A stretch of DNA of 64,000 bases from M2408 sp046303515 (GCA_046303515.1 JBKCGI010000226.1:1-64000), one strand, 5' to 3'. Positions 1 through 8,684 are shown, numbered from the stretch's first letter. Notes: generated by a model not told the origin, from the sequence alone. Translations and numbers: made by a program.

Positions 1-1
1 G

Positions 2-607
2 CGTCAAGTTTTAGAAGTCATGCGACAACCTTTAGAAGATCGTATTGTTACAATTTCACGCGCAAAATTTACGGTAGATTATCCAGCTAGTATTATGTTG
101 ATAGCGGCAATGAATCCTTGTCCGTGTGGGTATTACAATCACCCAGATAAAGAATGCACTTGTGGTTCAGTTGTAGTACAGAAGTATCTTAACAAAATTT
201 CTGGTCCATTACTAGATAGAATTGATTTACATGTGGAAGTTGTTCCTGTTTCGTATGATGAATTGGTGACTGAAATTCCAGATGCAGAAACAAGTTTCGA
301 TATTCGTCAACGGGTAATTCAAACAAGATTAATTCAAGAAAAACGTTTTTCGAATGATTTAGGTGTACACTGCAACGCCCAAATGACAAGTCAAAATTTA
401 CAGCAGCACTGTAAAATTGATGAATCAGGAAATGCACTTTTAAAAAGAGCCATGGATAATTTAGGTTTGTCAGCTAGGGCCTATGATCGCATATTAAAAG
501 TAGCACGTACGATTGCGGACATTGATCGTTCAGAAACGATACAAACAAATCATTTAGCAGAAGCTATTCAGTACAGAAGTTTAGATAGAAGTGGTTGGGC
601 AGGATGA
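2..607 (+). CDS. YifB/ComM family Mg-chelatase-like AAA+ ATPase, C-terminal part (5' truncated by window edge)
   Basis: The reading frame is open from the first bases, so this is the 3' part of a gene that starts before the window. About 200 residues are visible, compared with roughly 500 for the family. It contains the second half of the AAA+ domain (sensor-1 region with NPCPCGYY, a CxC-type cysteine cluster, and the LLDRIDLHVEV segment) and the C-terminal Mg-chelatase helical domain with LSARAYDRILKVARTIADI. These motifs are diagnostic for YifB/ComM. In naturally competent bacteria ComM is a branch-migration helicase acting on incoming single-stranded DNA; whether this organism is competent cannot be told from the window. 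A hairpin terminator follows about 110 bases after the stop. Confidence 0.93.
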   Translation, partial: RQVLEVMRQPLEDRIVTISRAKFTVDYPASIMLIAAMNPCPCGYYNHPDKECTCGSVVVQKYLNKISGPLLDRIDLHVEVVPVSYDELVTEIPDAETSFDIRQRVIQTRLIQEKRFSNDLGVHCNAQMTSQNLQQHCKIDESGNALLKRAMDNLGLSARAYDRILKVARTIADIDRSETIQTNHLAEAIQYRSLDRSGWAG

Positions 608-715
608 TGCAGAAAAAAATATAAATTCCTTCATTAATACTAAAGAAAGAATGTAGATATCAAATAGCATTAAATCTAATTTGAAGTTGACATTTGAAAC
701 TAAATAATTTGAATA

Positions 716-753
716 AATAAACCGAAGAGTAAAATTTCTATCGGTTTATTTTT
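716..753 (+). terminator. Rho-independent terminator after the YifB/ComM gene
   Basis: Ten-base perfect arms AATAAACCGA (716-725) and TCGGTTTATT (741-750) are followed by TTT. The position and orientation fit termination of the rightward ATPase gene. The rest of the 200-base gap (608-811) shows no gene. Confidence 0.7.
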
Positions 754-811
754 CGAGATAAAAAGTTTTGTAGGAATTTATCTGAGATTTATTATTTAAA
801 TTTCTTCTTTA

Positions 812-1219
812 TTAAATTGCTCGCACCTTAATTATAAATGACGTTCCGTCCACTCGATAATATTTATCTATGGTAGAATAAAAATTAAAAAAATATTTAA
901 TTGGATTAAATGTACCAATCTCAAAATTAGAATTATCCTGAATTAATTCGGTATTACATTTTGATTTTAAGGGTACTAGTGATAATAATGGCAATTGGGC
1001 AAGTTCTTGTTCACTTTTGGTAGAGATGATAATTGTAACTTGATCGACTAATTCTTTATAGTTTTCAATATCCGTTGGCGTAAAGTCTGGGCAATTTTTA
1101 AAAATCTCTTGTAAAAATAGCTCCGTTTTTGAAGTGCTAATTGGTAATATAACGTCTGTGCCTTGACTGAAACAAAATGTACTGGCAAGAAGTACAAAAA
1201 AAAGTATTATTTTTTTCAT
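812..1219 (-). CDS. Hypothetical secreted protein, 135 aa
   Basis: The protein starts with a clear signal peptide (MKKIILFFVLLASTFCFSQG) whose end resembles the FSQ-type cleavage site common in Bacteroidota. The mature part is about 115 residues with two cysteines and no motif I recognise. It is transcribed leftward and begins 21 bases after the stop of the large secreted protein gene upstream, so the two are probably co-transcribed. Function unknown; export to the periplasm or beyond is the only supported statement. Confidence 0.7.
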   Translation of the reverse strand: MKKIILFFVLLASTFCFSQGTDVILPISTSKTELFLQEIFKNCPDFTPTDIENYKELVDQVTIIISTKSEQELAQLPLLSLVPLKSKCNTELIQDNSNFEIGTFNPIKYFFNFYSTIDKYYRVDGTSFIIKVRAI

Positions 1220-1240
1220 TTTTTATTTTATTAATGATTA

Positions 1241-3052
1241 TTAATATCTTCGTTCAATAGTACCATCTGTGTACATATAGAGTTTTATCCCTTGAGATTC
1301 TTGATCTACCTCTTGACCCATGACGTTTGTAATTTTTAAAAGAGTTTTTTGAATCTCTGTGTTGTCAACAATAATTATTTCTGAATTCTTTGTTGTTCCA
1401 TCAACGTCTATTTGGATGATTTGATAATAATTTATCTCCTCTCGAGCTGTTTTATCGAGATATTGGTATTTATTATTTGCATTAAAAAATCCATCTGACG
1501 TTATGTTTTCTATTGTTTCCCAACTAAAATCATTTGTTCTTCGTTCAATTTTATAATGTGAAACATTCATTTCATGAACAACTTCCCAATTTAGTAAGTT
1601 CTCGTGTCTTGAAATTTTTTGCCCTCCGAAATAAATAAAATCACCCCCAAGTAAAATATTACAATCACAAGAACCGGTACCCCCAGTTTGGCTAAAAAAG
1701 ATTTCACCTAGTTGATCTGAGTAATTTGTAAGTACGACTAAGTAATAGTCCCCGACAACTGCCGCTGGAGGAGTTGATTGTCCTGTTTTTCCTGCTGGAC
1801 CGCTCGCGCCACCACAATTGGAATTACTACCGCCAAGTAATCCAATTCCAAGTGTTTCTGTCGGTGAAGGATCAAAGCTAGATTGAATGGGTGCTGCTCC
1901 TGCTGCAACACTACTACAACCACTATTCAGATCATTGAAAGGTCCCCACAATGCAAAGTCAACATCTATACCTGTGCCGTTAGTTCTTTGTTGTGAAATA
2001 GATAAATTTAATGTACCAGCAGTACCAATTTTCATAAAATACCAAGCAGGATTTGGGACAGTATTTAAACATGCGTAATTGGGACCAGATGGAGCGGCTG
2101 TTCCAGTTGCATTGGGGAATTCATATGCAGTAGTAGAACAAAAAGGTTCTGCAACATCACATATACTTGGGCCAGTTGCGATAGGAGGTGGAGTTCCCAC
2201 ACAAATATCAAACGTAGTATTTTGACCTGCGGCAGACCAACTAAACATTCTCACCTTATATGTTTGACCTGCAGTAAGGCCTGTTAAATCAGTAGATCCG
2301 GAATATTCACGACATGAAATTTGCGAAAGTGAAGCACAAGCCCCACTATAAACAGACATTAAAATATCTGTAGTTGTATTATCTACATTTGTACCAAGCA
2401 CATTATCAAATCCAATTTTGTGAGCTTCGCCTGTTGCGGTAAATTCAAACCAAACATCATCATTTGGTGTACCAGTGCATGTTCCTAATGGCTGTCCTGA
2501 TGCATTAGCGAATTGAACTGTTCCATTTGTTTCAACACCGCATGCTAAATCAGAATTGACCGTTAATGAAGTTGCACTTGAACATTCATCATTGACAGGA
2601 GGTGGATTGCAAACTCTAGAAATTGAGAATCCTCCAACATTTGTAGATGTCCCAGGTGATGCGTTATGAGCAATATATACAAAGTAAGTAACTCCAGAAG
2701 ATGCAGAAAAAGTGTAAGTTTCAGTGCTTGTGGCAGTACTTCCACTTGCAGTTTTAATAAATGATTTAGAGGCACAAGTACCTGAAAAAACAGTAAATTC
2801 AAGATTATAAGTTGAGGAATTAGGAACAACGGTGATGGTTGTAGAAACTCCTGTGCCAATAAATGAATACCAAACTCCATAATTACTAGTTGATGCACTT
2901 GGAATTCCATGAGCAACACCTGACGTCCCTACAGTTGTACCAGCAAGATTTGTTGTTGGACATGGTAAAGCACCTGGCGATGCGCATGTCGCCTGCCCGA
3001 AAATCAAACTAAAATTAATTAAAAATACAATAATTGTAAATAGCTTTTGCAT
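1241..3052 (-). CDS. Large secreted cysteine-rich protein with a T9SS-like variant C-terminus, 603 aa
   Basis: A signal peptide at residues 1-19 (LIFGQA) is followed by two or three beta-sandwich domains with paired cysteines and VWYSF / VWFEF strands. These are typical of PPC-like or adhesin-like domains in secreted Bacteroidota proteins. A third region (about 295-460) has ICDVAEPFCS and PAWYFMKIG, also a recurrent surface-protein theme. Residues about 480-570 look like an FN3-type domain (LNWEVVHEMNVSHYKIER). The C-terminus ends with KITNVMGQEVD and then KLYMYTDGTIERRY. This is similar to T9SS type A signals at NVMGQEV but then departs from the usual ending. I infer surface exposure or secretion by T9SS. 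Substrate or ligand unknown. Confidence 0.85.
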   Translation of the reverse strand: MQKLFTIIVFLINFSLIFGQATCASPGALPCPTTNLAGTTVGTSGVAHGIPSASTSNYGVWYSFIGTGVSTTITVVPNSSTYNLEFTVFSGTCASKSFIKTASGSTATSTETYTFSASSGVTYFVYIAHNASPGTSTNVGGFSISRVCNPPPVNDECSSATSLTVNSDLACGVETNGTVQFANASGQPLGTCTGTPNDDVWFEFTATGEAHKIGFDNVLGTNVDNTTTDILMSVYSGACASLSQISCREYSGSTDLTGLTAGQTYKVRMFSWSAAGQNTTFDICVGTPPPIATGPSICDVAEPFCSTTAYEFPNATGTAAPSGPNYACLNTVPNPAWYFMKIGTAGTLNLSISQQRTNGTGIDVDFALWGPFNDLNSGCSSVAAGAAPIQSSFDPSPTETLGIGLLGGSNSNCGGASGPAGKTGQSTPPAAVVGDYYLVVLTNYSDQLGEIFFSQTGGTGSCDCNILLGGDFIYFGGQKISRHENLLNWEVVHEMNVSHYKIERRTNDFSWETIENITSDGFFNANNKYQYLDKTAREEINYYQIIQIDVDGTTKNSEIIIVDNTEIQKTLLKITNVMGQEVDQESQGIKLYMYTDGTIERRY

Positions 3053-3168
3053 AAAATTGTTCCAGTTAAAAATTAATATGAATGAACATAATTTTTGTAA
3101 ACAACAAGGTGATTGTTATTTCTGAAAGCAAAGTTAGCTAATGTGGAATCACTTAATTAAAAGTACAC

Positions 3169-3231
3169 GTTCGAATACATGTATTCAAACCCATAAAGTC
3201 CGATAACGAGTAGGAATACGTGTAGTCGAAC
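3169..3231. repeat. 18-bp inverted repeat in the promoter region of the secreted-protein gene
   Basis: GTTCGAATACATGTATTC (3169-3186) and the reverse complement of GAATACGTGTAGTCGAAC (3214-3231) match at 16 of 18 bases, separated by 27 bases. The left arm itself contains the perfect 14-base palindrome GAATACATGTATTC. There is no T-tract, so a terminator is less likely than a pair of operator half-sites or a structured RNA. It lies between the TPR/AraC regulator gene and the secreted-protein gene, both leftward. Confidence 0.6.
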
Positions 3232-3276
3232 ACTTTCTAAGAGCTATGAATATTTAAACGCTTAATTGATTAGTGC

Positions 3277-5052
3277 TTATTTAAGTGCAGATTCTCTGAA
3301 ATATGAAGGTGTTATTCCTGTAATTTTCTTAAAAAAAGTATTAAAGGATGACTTTGAATTGAACCCAACTGAATTTGCAATTCCTTCAATCGAATAATTT
3401 TCGTATGCTTTATTTATGAGTAAAATACGTGCTTCTTTTACACGGTATTCATTTATAAAGTTGTAAAAATTTTTTTCAAATTTTTCATTAATGATTTGTG
3501 AAACATATCTTGGATAAACCTCCAATTCTTCAGCAACTAAAGCCAAGGTTATATCGGGATTAAGAAAAGGCTTTTTTTCATCCATTAATGCCAGCAATTT
3601 TTCGAGAAGTTCTTCCTTTTGTATCTCGTCCAAACTAGAACTAGTATACTTTATTGTTTCATCATTTTTGTGAATCAACTTAGGTTTTGATACATCAATA
3701 ATTAATTCCTTTTTCGTTAATTCCAGATTTGTTTTAGCAAGAATTTTGGAAGCCCTATTTTTTTGTTGATATTGAAAGATAGCTATAGTAAGAATCACTA
3801 TTGTAACAATGAGTAAACTAATTAATGAAATGAGTGCTTTTTTCTGCGAACTTATGATTCTTTCGTGATGGATAATTTCTTGTTCCTTTTTTGCAATTTT
3901 ATATTTTGATTCAATATCACCAAGCATTCTTGAAACATCTTTATTTGTAAGGCTATCTTTTAAGATATGATGATTTGTTAGAAATTTTATGGACTCCTCA
4001 AATTTGCCTTGCTTTTTTAATGTTTCAGATTTCCCCTTATAAATATCACTTATAATATCTAAAAAATGAAATGATTTTGCAACTTCCAAACCTTTGTCAT
4101 AAAAATAATTAGCTGAATCTAATTTATTAAGTCCAAGAAAAACATTTGCAAGCTGAACAAGTGACGTTGCCTGCCCTCTAGTGTTGTTCATTTCCCCTTG
4201 CATCTTAATTGCAAGTCTTAGATTTTTAATAGCTTTTTCATGTAAACCCATTTTATTGAATACAATTCCTCTTCTCTGATACACTGCTTGTTTTATGTGG
4301 TTGAGCCTCCATTTTTCAGCTACATTAAAAGCTGTATCTAAATATGCTAAAGCTTTATTGTTGGAACCCAAATTGTAGTAAATAGTACTTATATTTATAT
4401 ATCCCATTACAACAGGAAGCTCGTTTGGCAAACTTTTTCTCATTGAAATGGTTCTCAACAAAAGAGGTAAGGCCTTTTCATATTCTTCCTGGACATTATA
4501 AATATATGCAACATCATTTAGCATGAGTACTAAAAGCTTTCTATCTTGGAATTTTTCAGCCATTTTTAATCCTTTTAAAAAATAGTCAAGTGCTGTTTTG
4601 TATTTTAAGCCATAACTATATGAAATTCCGATGGAAGAGTAAGTGTTGATAATCCCAGAGGTATCATGTAACAAGATGAAAATAGGCAAGGCTTTTTCAG
4701 CCACTTTAATTGCTTTTTGATAATTGCCTGTATTGTTAAAAATGACACTTTTGCGCTGATATGCTAAGGCCAATTCTTTGTTGTTATTTGATGAAATAGA
4801 TAATGAAATTGTTTGATCTAAATAAGTTAATGCACTATCTGGGTAGTAATTTAAAATTTGTTCAGCCATCTCATTTAATAAACTGATTCTTTTTTTTACT
4901 GATATATTTTTTTTAAGAAGTAAAGCAATTGAATCTGTTTTCTGTTGAGAAAAACCTGAAATACTTGGTAAAGTTATAAAAGTAATAAGCATCCAAGAGC
5001 AATAAAAATGCTTTAAATAGCTCAAAATAGGCTTTTTTAATTTGAAAAACAT
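3277..5052 (-). CDS. TPR-repeat, membrane-anchored AraC-family transcriptional regulator, 591 aa
   Basis: Domain order: an N-terminal hydrophobic signal/anchor ending in GFSQ (residues about 15-36); six or more tetratricopeptide repeats (about 50-370; for example ALAYQRKSVIFNNTGNYQKA and AIKNLRLAIKMQ); a coiled segment; one transmembrane helix (about 408-430, SLISLLIVTIVILTIAIF); and a C-terminal AraC HTH domain (about 490-588) with EGIANSVGFNSKSSFNTFFKK and GITPSYFRES. This architecture is common in Bacteroidota: TPRs outside the cytoplasmic membrane and the DNA-binding domain inside, so it can act as a one-component transmembrane sensor. The signal and target genes are unknown. The adjacent inverted repeat at 3169-3231 and the secreted-protein gene downstream are candidate targets (inference). 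Confidence 0.92.
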   Translation of the reverse strand: MFFKLKKPILSYLKHFYCSWMLITFITLPSISGFSQQKTDSIALLLKKNISVKKRISLLNEMAEQILNYYPDSALTYLDQTISLSISSNNNKELALAYQRKSVIFNNTGNYQKAIKVAEKALPIFILLHDTSGIINTYSSIGISYSYGLKYKTALDYFLKGLKMAEKFQDRKLLVLMLNDVAYIYNVQEEYEKALPLLLRTISMRKSLPNELPVVMGYINISTIYYNLGSNNKALAYLDTAFNVAEKWRLNHIKQAVYQRRGIVFNKMGLHEKAIKNLRLAIKMQGEMNNTRGQATSLVQLANVFLGLNKLDSANYFYDKGLEVAKSFHFLDIISDIYKGKSETLKKQGKFEESIKFLTNHHILKDSLTNKDVSRMLGDIESKYKIAKKEQEIIHHERIISSQKKALISLISLLIVTIVILTIAIFQYQQKNRASKILAKTNLELTKKELIIDVSKPKLIHKNDETIKYTSSSLDEIQKEELLEKLLALMDEKKPFLNPDITLALVAEELEVYPRYVSQIINEKFEKNFYNFINEYRVKEARILLINKAYENYSIEGIANSVGFNSKSSFNTFFKKITGITPSYFRESALK

Positions 5053-5183
5053 AAATTATTATGATTGGAATTTACCATGGCGAAGTTAGTCAAATTCTTT
5101 TAGTAAAGATATAATTATTACGAACTAAACAATCCTAAAAATTTAAAGGTGTAATAATTTCTGATGAGAAATCAGAAGGTTAT

Positions 5184-7079
5184 TTAAGAAAAATCCTTCG
5201 TTCCATTATCCTTCTGTGTTCTCAAAGAAACAAAAATCAAAGTCAAAACAGCTAGAGGAATTGAAATAATACTTGGGTTATCTAGAGGGATAATCGCTTC
5301 TTTTGGTAAATAACCATATTTCTCAAACATTGTCGGCGAAAGAGAAATAATCGTAATGGAAGAAACAATTCCCATGATGATGGACCAAGAAATTCCTTTT
5401 GCTGTGGTTTTTTTCCAAAATAATAGAAATAGAATCGCTGGTAAATTTGCGGAAGCAGCTACAGCGAAAGCTAAGCCAACTAGAAAAGAAACATTCATTC
5501 CTTTGAACAAAATTCCAAGTAAAATGGCGACTGCACCAACAGAAATGGCAGCAATTTTTCCAGCTTTTACTTTGGCTTTGTCTGTCAGTTGAACTTGCAT
5601 GTATTTATCCATGATGTCATGTGCAATTGCACCTGAAGAAGCTACAATTAAACCACTTACAGTTCCTAAAACTGTTGCAAAGGCAATGGCAGAAATGATT
5701 GAAAACAAACCAACGCCAAAGTATTTTGCAAGCAATGGAGCTGACATATTACTGCTTTCAACATCCAAAACGCCGTTTACCATCGAACCTAAGCCCATGA
5801 ATAAAGTCAACATGTAGAAGAAACCAATTGCTGTGATGGCTACAATGGTTGATTTTCGTGCCGCTCGCGGACTTGATACCGTGTAATAACGAATTAAGAT
5901 ATGCGGTAGGGCAGAAGTTCCTAAAAACAGTGCCAGCATCAAGGAAACGAAATTCATTTTGTCCCAAAATGTTGAACCCTTTGAAATTTTGAGTAATAAT
6001 CCAGGTTTAAGAATTTCAGATCCTTTAGTGGGGTTTTGGAACCAAACTGTTATTTTGTCTTTCCCATCGTTAAAGGATTTTTTTGTGAAACGGACTACCT
6101 CACTGTTTTTAATCGTTTCAAGAAATTTAAATGGTCCAAGAGCCCCAGTTTTTTCAACTTCTTTTCCGTCCACAATGATTTGGCTTAAATGCCCGACTTG
6201 AAAGAATTTGTTGTCTTTTTTTGGAGCACCATTGTACAATTTTTCGCCAGATGAAGTTTCCGTTATGGAAAGCATTTCGTCTAGATAATAATGATTTTTA
6301 CTTTCGCTTAATTTATACCAATTATTCGTTTTGTCTTTGATAAATTTATTTCCCTCAAAATCAATTATTTTGATAATTTCTAATTCAGGAGTTGAAATTT
6401 CATCATTTTGCACTTTTGCCTCTATTTTTTTGAATTCATGATAGTTTTCATTTGGTTTTAGTGACAAACCATTGTTTAAAATGTAAATCGTTAAAATGAG
6501 TGAGAACAAAACGAGTAATGCCCCTTTTATGAATTGTACATAAGTGGTGGAAGTCATTCCTGCGGTGGCCACGATAAAAATTACGATAGAACCAACAATC
6601 AAGACTCCAGCCCAATGCGGTAAACCTAATAGCGGTACAACAATGTCTCCTGCACCAACCATTTGAGGAATTAAGTAAAAAATGGATACAATTAAAGTGC
6701 TAATTGCTGCAGTCAATTTGATAGCTTTCGAATTAAAACGCGCATCTAAGGCATCTGCAAAAGTATATTTTCCGAGTTTTTTGAGTGGTTCAGCAACCAG
6801 AAAAAGCGCAACAATCCAACCTGCTAGATATCCAATGGAATACAAAAAACCATCGTAACCTGAATAGGCTATCATTCCACAAATCCCTAGAAATGACGCA
6901 GCAGAAAGATAATCTCCAGCGAATGCAATTCCGTTTACAAACCAATGGATATTTCCTCCAGCGGCATAATAATTAGCTGCGGATTTTGTTTTCCGTGCAT
7001 AATAAAAAGATAAACCCAATACTAAGCCAACGATGAAAATAAAAATAATGATGGCTAAATTCGATACTTCGTAAGTCAT
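5184..7079 (-). CDS. Sodium:solute symporter family protein, acetate (ActP)-like, 631 aa
   Basis: This is a multi-pass SSS-family symporter. The N-terminal half has YYAAGGNIHWFVNGIAFAGDYLSAASFLG, which matches the ActP signature region closely, followed by TM helices and a C-terminal block of helices including LPHILIRYYTV and GTVSGLIVASSGAIAHD. The family usually has about 550 residues. Here roughly 160 extra hydrophilic residues lie between helices (about residues 207-370). The preceding gene encodes a DUF485 protein three bases away, the same pairing as yjcH-actP in E. coli. Likely role: sodium- or proton-coupled uptake of acetate or another short carboxylate. The exact substrate is inferred from family and context. 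Confidence 0.9.
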   Translation of the reverse strand: MTYEVSNLAIIIFIFIVGLVLGLSFYYARKTKSAANYYAAGGNIHWFVNGIAFAGDYLSAASFLGICGMIAYSGYDGFLYSIGYLAGWIVALFLVAEPLKKLGKYTFADALDARFNSKAIKLTAAISTLIVSIFYLIPQMVGAGDIVVPLLGLPHWAGVLIVGSIVIFIVATAGMTSTTYVQFIKGALLVLFSLILTIYILNNGLSLKPNENYHEFKKIEAKVQNDEISTPELEIIKIIDFEGNKFIKDKTNNWYKLSESKNHYYLDEMLSITETSSGEKLYNGAPKKDNKFFQVGHLSQIIVDGKEVEKTGALGPFKFLETIKNSEVVRFTKKSFNDGKDKITVWFQNPTKGSEILKPGLLLKISKGSTFWDKMNFVSLMLALFLGTSALPHILIRYYTVSSPRAARKSTIVAITAIGFFYMLTLFMGLGSMVNGVLDVESSNMSAPLLAKYFGVGLFSIISAIAFATVLGTVSGLIVASSGAIAHDIMDKYMQVQLTDKAKVKAGKIAAISVGAVAILLGILFKGMNVSFLVGLAFAVAASANLPAILFLLFWKKTTAKGISWSIIMGIVSSITIISLSPTMFEKYGYLPKEAIIPLDNPSIISIPLAVLTLIFVSLRTQKDNGTKDFS

Positions 7080-7082
7080 AAG

Positions 7083-7352
7083 TTATTTGTTTAATTCATC
7101 TTCTAGTTTGGAGCAAAAATAATTATAGACAAAACCCATAATGATTGCTAAAATAATCAGTGCAAAACCATAAACGATAGCCACATTTTGTCCAGCAAGT
7201 AATTCCATTCCCATCCATTCGGGTTTTAGCAATCCTATTACTACAAAGCCAGCATAGATAAAAGTATAAACAAAAAAGAGTTTTACTCCTAACTTAGCTT
7301 TCCGTGGGGCAGCCTTGTCTTCTTGGTTTTCGGAAGCGGGTTCGTGCAACAT
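7083..7352 (-). CDS. DUF485 (YjcH-like) membrane protein, 89 aa
   Basis: A small inner-membrane protein with two transmembrane helices (about residues 26-43 and 55-75) and charged ends. It matches DUF485 in size and pattern: FVYTFIYAGFVVIGLLKP, then a loop, then AIVYGFALIILAIIMGFVYNYF. It is the first gene of a two-gene leftward operon with the SSS symporter. DUF485 proteins are commonly encoded beside acetate-type symporters and are presumed accessory to them. A TAnnTTTG box lies 20 bases upstream. Confidence 0.88.
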   Translation of the reverse strand: MLHEPASENQEDKAAPRKAKLGVKLFFVYTFIYAGFVVIGLLKPEWMGMELLAGQNVAIVYGFALIILAIIMGFVYNYFCSKLEDELNK

Positions 7353-7372
7353 GATTTAATTTTTTAGTTATC

Positions 7373-7380
7373 CAAACATA
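7373..7380 (-). promoter_or_regulatory. Promoter -7 box for the DUF485-symporter operon
   Basis: On the minus strand this reads TATGTTTG, a perfect match to the Bacteroidota TAnnTTTG box, 20 bases before the start codon of the DUF485 gene. No convincing TTG box is present at the expected distance. Confidence 0.5.
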
Positions 7381-7412
7381 CTTATTTTTTATGAAATATG
7401 CTAATCTTAAAT

Positions 7413-8081
7413 TTAGTCTTCTTTGTAAATATCGTATTTTTCAAATTTCACTTTGCCAAAATCTTTTTTTGTAAGGATTTCTTGTTCAGCTTTTTCTGGA
7501 TCACTAGTGTGAAAGCTTGAAGATTCAATTTGATAAAGAAACCATTCATTTTCACTTTCTGGAAACTTGAATGTAATATTTTTTGACCATCTCCAGTTAC
7601 TTCCTCCAAAATGCGTTATTGTAAAACTTCCTTTTTCTAAGGTAATTCCTGTAAATGGATCTCCCATCATTCCGCCACAATCTACACAATAGACAGCATT
7701 GTCATTTCTTTTAATTTGTTTAAAAGTACCATCTTGTTGACCAATTAAAATTATCAAAGGTCTTTTTTCAGGGTGTTCGTTGACGTCTGAAGTTTTTTCT
7801 TCGTCTATTTTTTTTAAGACAAAAACATAATCTTTGTATTCGTCTAAATTCAAATTACCAGAAGCAGAATCTAAAAGCGCATAATTTTTGGGTATGAAAT
7901 CTTTTAAATTAAGCTTGAAGCTTATTTTATTTTCTTGTTCTTTAATTTCATTATGTATAATCGTATTTTTTGAACTTGATTCAAGAGATTGTTTATTTTG
8001 AAGACTTTCATTTTCTTTTGAATCACAGGAAAATACTAGAATTATCAAAAAGGTTAGTAGAATGTAGTAAATTTTTTTCAT
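7413..8081 (-). CDS. Hypothetical lipoprotein, 222 aa
   Basis: The N-terminus MKKIYYILLTFLIILVFSCD is a lipoprotein signal with a lipobox-like FSC. A short polar linker follows, then a globular domain containing the NLNLDEYKDYVFVLKK segment, a CVDCGG motif with two close cysteines, and GGSNWRWSKNITFKF. I do not recognise a named family, although the layout resembles FG-GAP-like proteins of unknown function. It has its own TAnnTTTG box upstream and is not obviously operonic with neighbours. Confidence 0.82.
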   Translation of the reverse strand: MKKIYYILLTFLIILVFSCDSKENESLQNKQSLESSSKNTIIHNEIKEQENKISFKLNLKDFIPKNYALLDSASGNLNLDEYKDYVFVLKKIDEEKTSDVNEHPEKRPLIILIGQQDGTFKQIKRNDNAVYCVDCGGMMGDPFTGITLEKGSFTITHFGGSNWRWSKNITFKFPESENEWFLYQIESSSFHTSDPEKAEQEILTKKDFGKVKFEKYDIYKED

Positions 8082-8103
8082 TTGGCATTTATAGATTTTA
8101 ATC

Positions 8104-8111
8104 CAAATGTA
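8104..8111 (-). promoter_or_regulatory. Promoter -7 box for the lipoprotein gene
   Basis: The minus strand reads TACATTTG, 22 bases before the start codon. It sits immediately downstream of the toxin-antitoxin terminator, so termination of one unit and initiation of the next are packed into about 40 bases. Confidence 0.5.
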
Positions 8112-8113
8112 GC

Positions 8114-8141
8114 AAAAAAAGTCGTCCGAAAAACGAACGAC
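8114..8141 (-). terminator. Terminator of the toxin-antitoxin operon (copy 1 of a duplicated hairpin)
   Basis: On the minus strand: GTCGTTCG, five T, CGGACGAC and then seven T. This is an eight-base stem with one mismatch and a strong U-tract, starting two bases after the toxin stop codon. A near-identical copy lies on the other side of the operon at 8713-8739. Confidence 0.85.
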
Positions 8142-8143
8142 TA

Positions 8144-8434
8144 CTATTTTTCCTTAGGCTTCTTTCTATTATCAAATAAATTTAATACAATCAATTGTTT
8201 TTCATCAAATCTGTAAAATAAACTTACCTGTTTGACTAAAACTAAACCTTTAATTTGTTTATGTTCTCGAATTGTTGAACCAATTTCAGGGAATTCAGCT
8301 ACTAAATCTAAGGTTTTAAAAACATTGTGTGCGAATTTGGAAGCAGTATTAAATCCAAATTCATCTTGTAAATAAACTAAAATTCTATCGAAAGACTGTT
8401 CAGCTTTTTTATTCCACTTGATTCTTAAAGCCAT
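8144..8434 (-). CDS. Type II toxin-antitoxin system RelE/ParE family toxin, 96 aa
   Basis: The size and fold pattern match the RelE/ParE superfamily. The N-terminal strand IKWNKKAEQSFDRILVYLQ and helix are followed by FPEIGSTIREHKQIKGLVLVKQVSLFYRFDEKQLIVLNLFDNR. The last part is the typical four-strand core ending in 'LFDNRKKP'. The gene overlaps the upstream antitoxin by 10 bases, the usual translational coupling. Whether it cleaves ribosome-bound mRNA (RelE) or poisons gyrase (ParE) cannot be decided from sequence; the terminal FDNRKKP is more ParE-like. Confidence 0.88.
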   Translation of the reverse strand: MALRIKWNKKAEQSFDRILVYLQDEFGFNTASKFAHNVFKTLDLVAEFPEIGSTIREHKQIKGLVLVKQVSLFYRFDEKQLIVLNLFDNRKKPKEK

Positions 8435-8667
8435 TTAGCATATTTCTTTTTTACATCCTCATTTGAAAGTAAATTAGATTCAATAAAACTCTCTTCAAAT
8501 GAAAGAAGTAGTTCTTCTTGTTCACTTTTTGAAAGTTTATCCCACATACTATCTTTCTTTTTAGAAATGTTTTGGACTAATAAATCATAAAAAATTTTGA
8601 GTAAATTTTCATTTTCAATTGTGTCAATTAACAAATGAATATCTTTTTTTATGTCGATGGCTTTCAT
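8425..8667 (-). CDS. Antitoxin of the RelE/ParE-type pair, 80 aa
   Basis: A small, mostly helical acidic protein (EQEELLLSFEESFIESNLLSNEDV) directly upstream of and overlapping the toxin gene. This is the standard antitoxin position. No recognisable DNA-binding motif is visible, although the first 45 residues may form the dimerisation part. Its own promoter (TTG, 19 bases, TAAATTTG) lies 17 bases upstream. The assignment rests mainly on context and size. Confidence 0.8.
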   Translation of the reverse strand: MKAIDIKKDIHLLIDTIENENLLKIFYDLLVQNISKKKDSMWDKLSKSEQEELLLSFEESFIESNLLSNEDVKKKYAKWL

Positions 8668-8684
8668 GAATATCGAGTTTTAAA

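Noticed and set aside
3161..3190. GTTCGAAT-like stretch considered as a tRNA T-arm
   Set aside because: No acceptor or anticodon stem around it; the sequence belongs to an inverted repeat. No tRNA genes were found anywhere in the window.
5356..5967. Several frames opposite the symporter gene
   Set aside because: They are shadows of the symporter coding sequence, with biased composition and no independent promoter.
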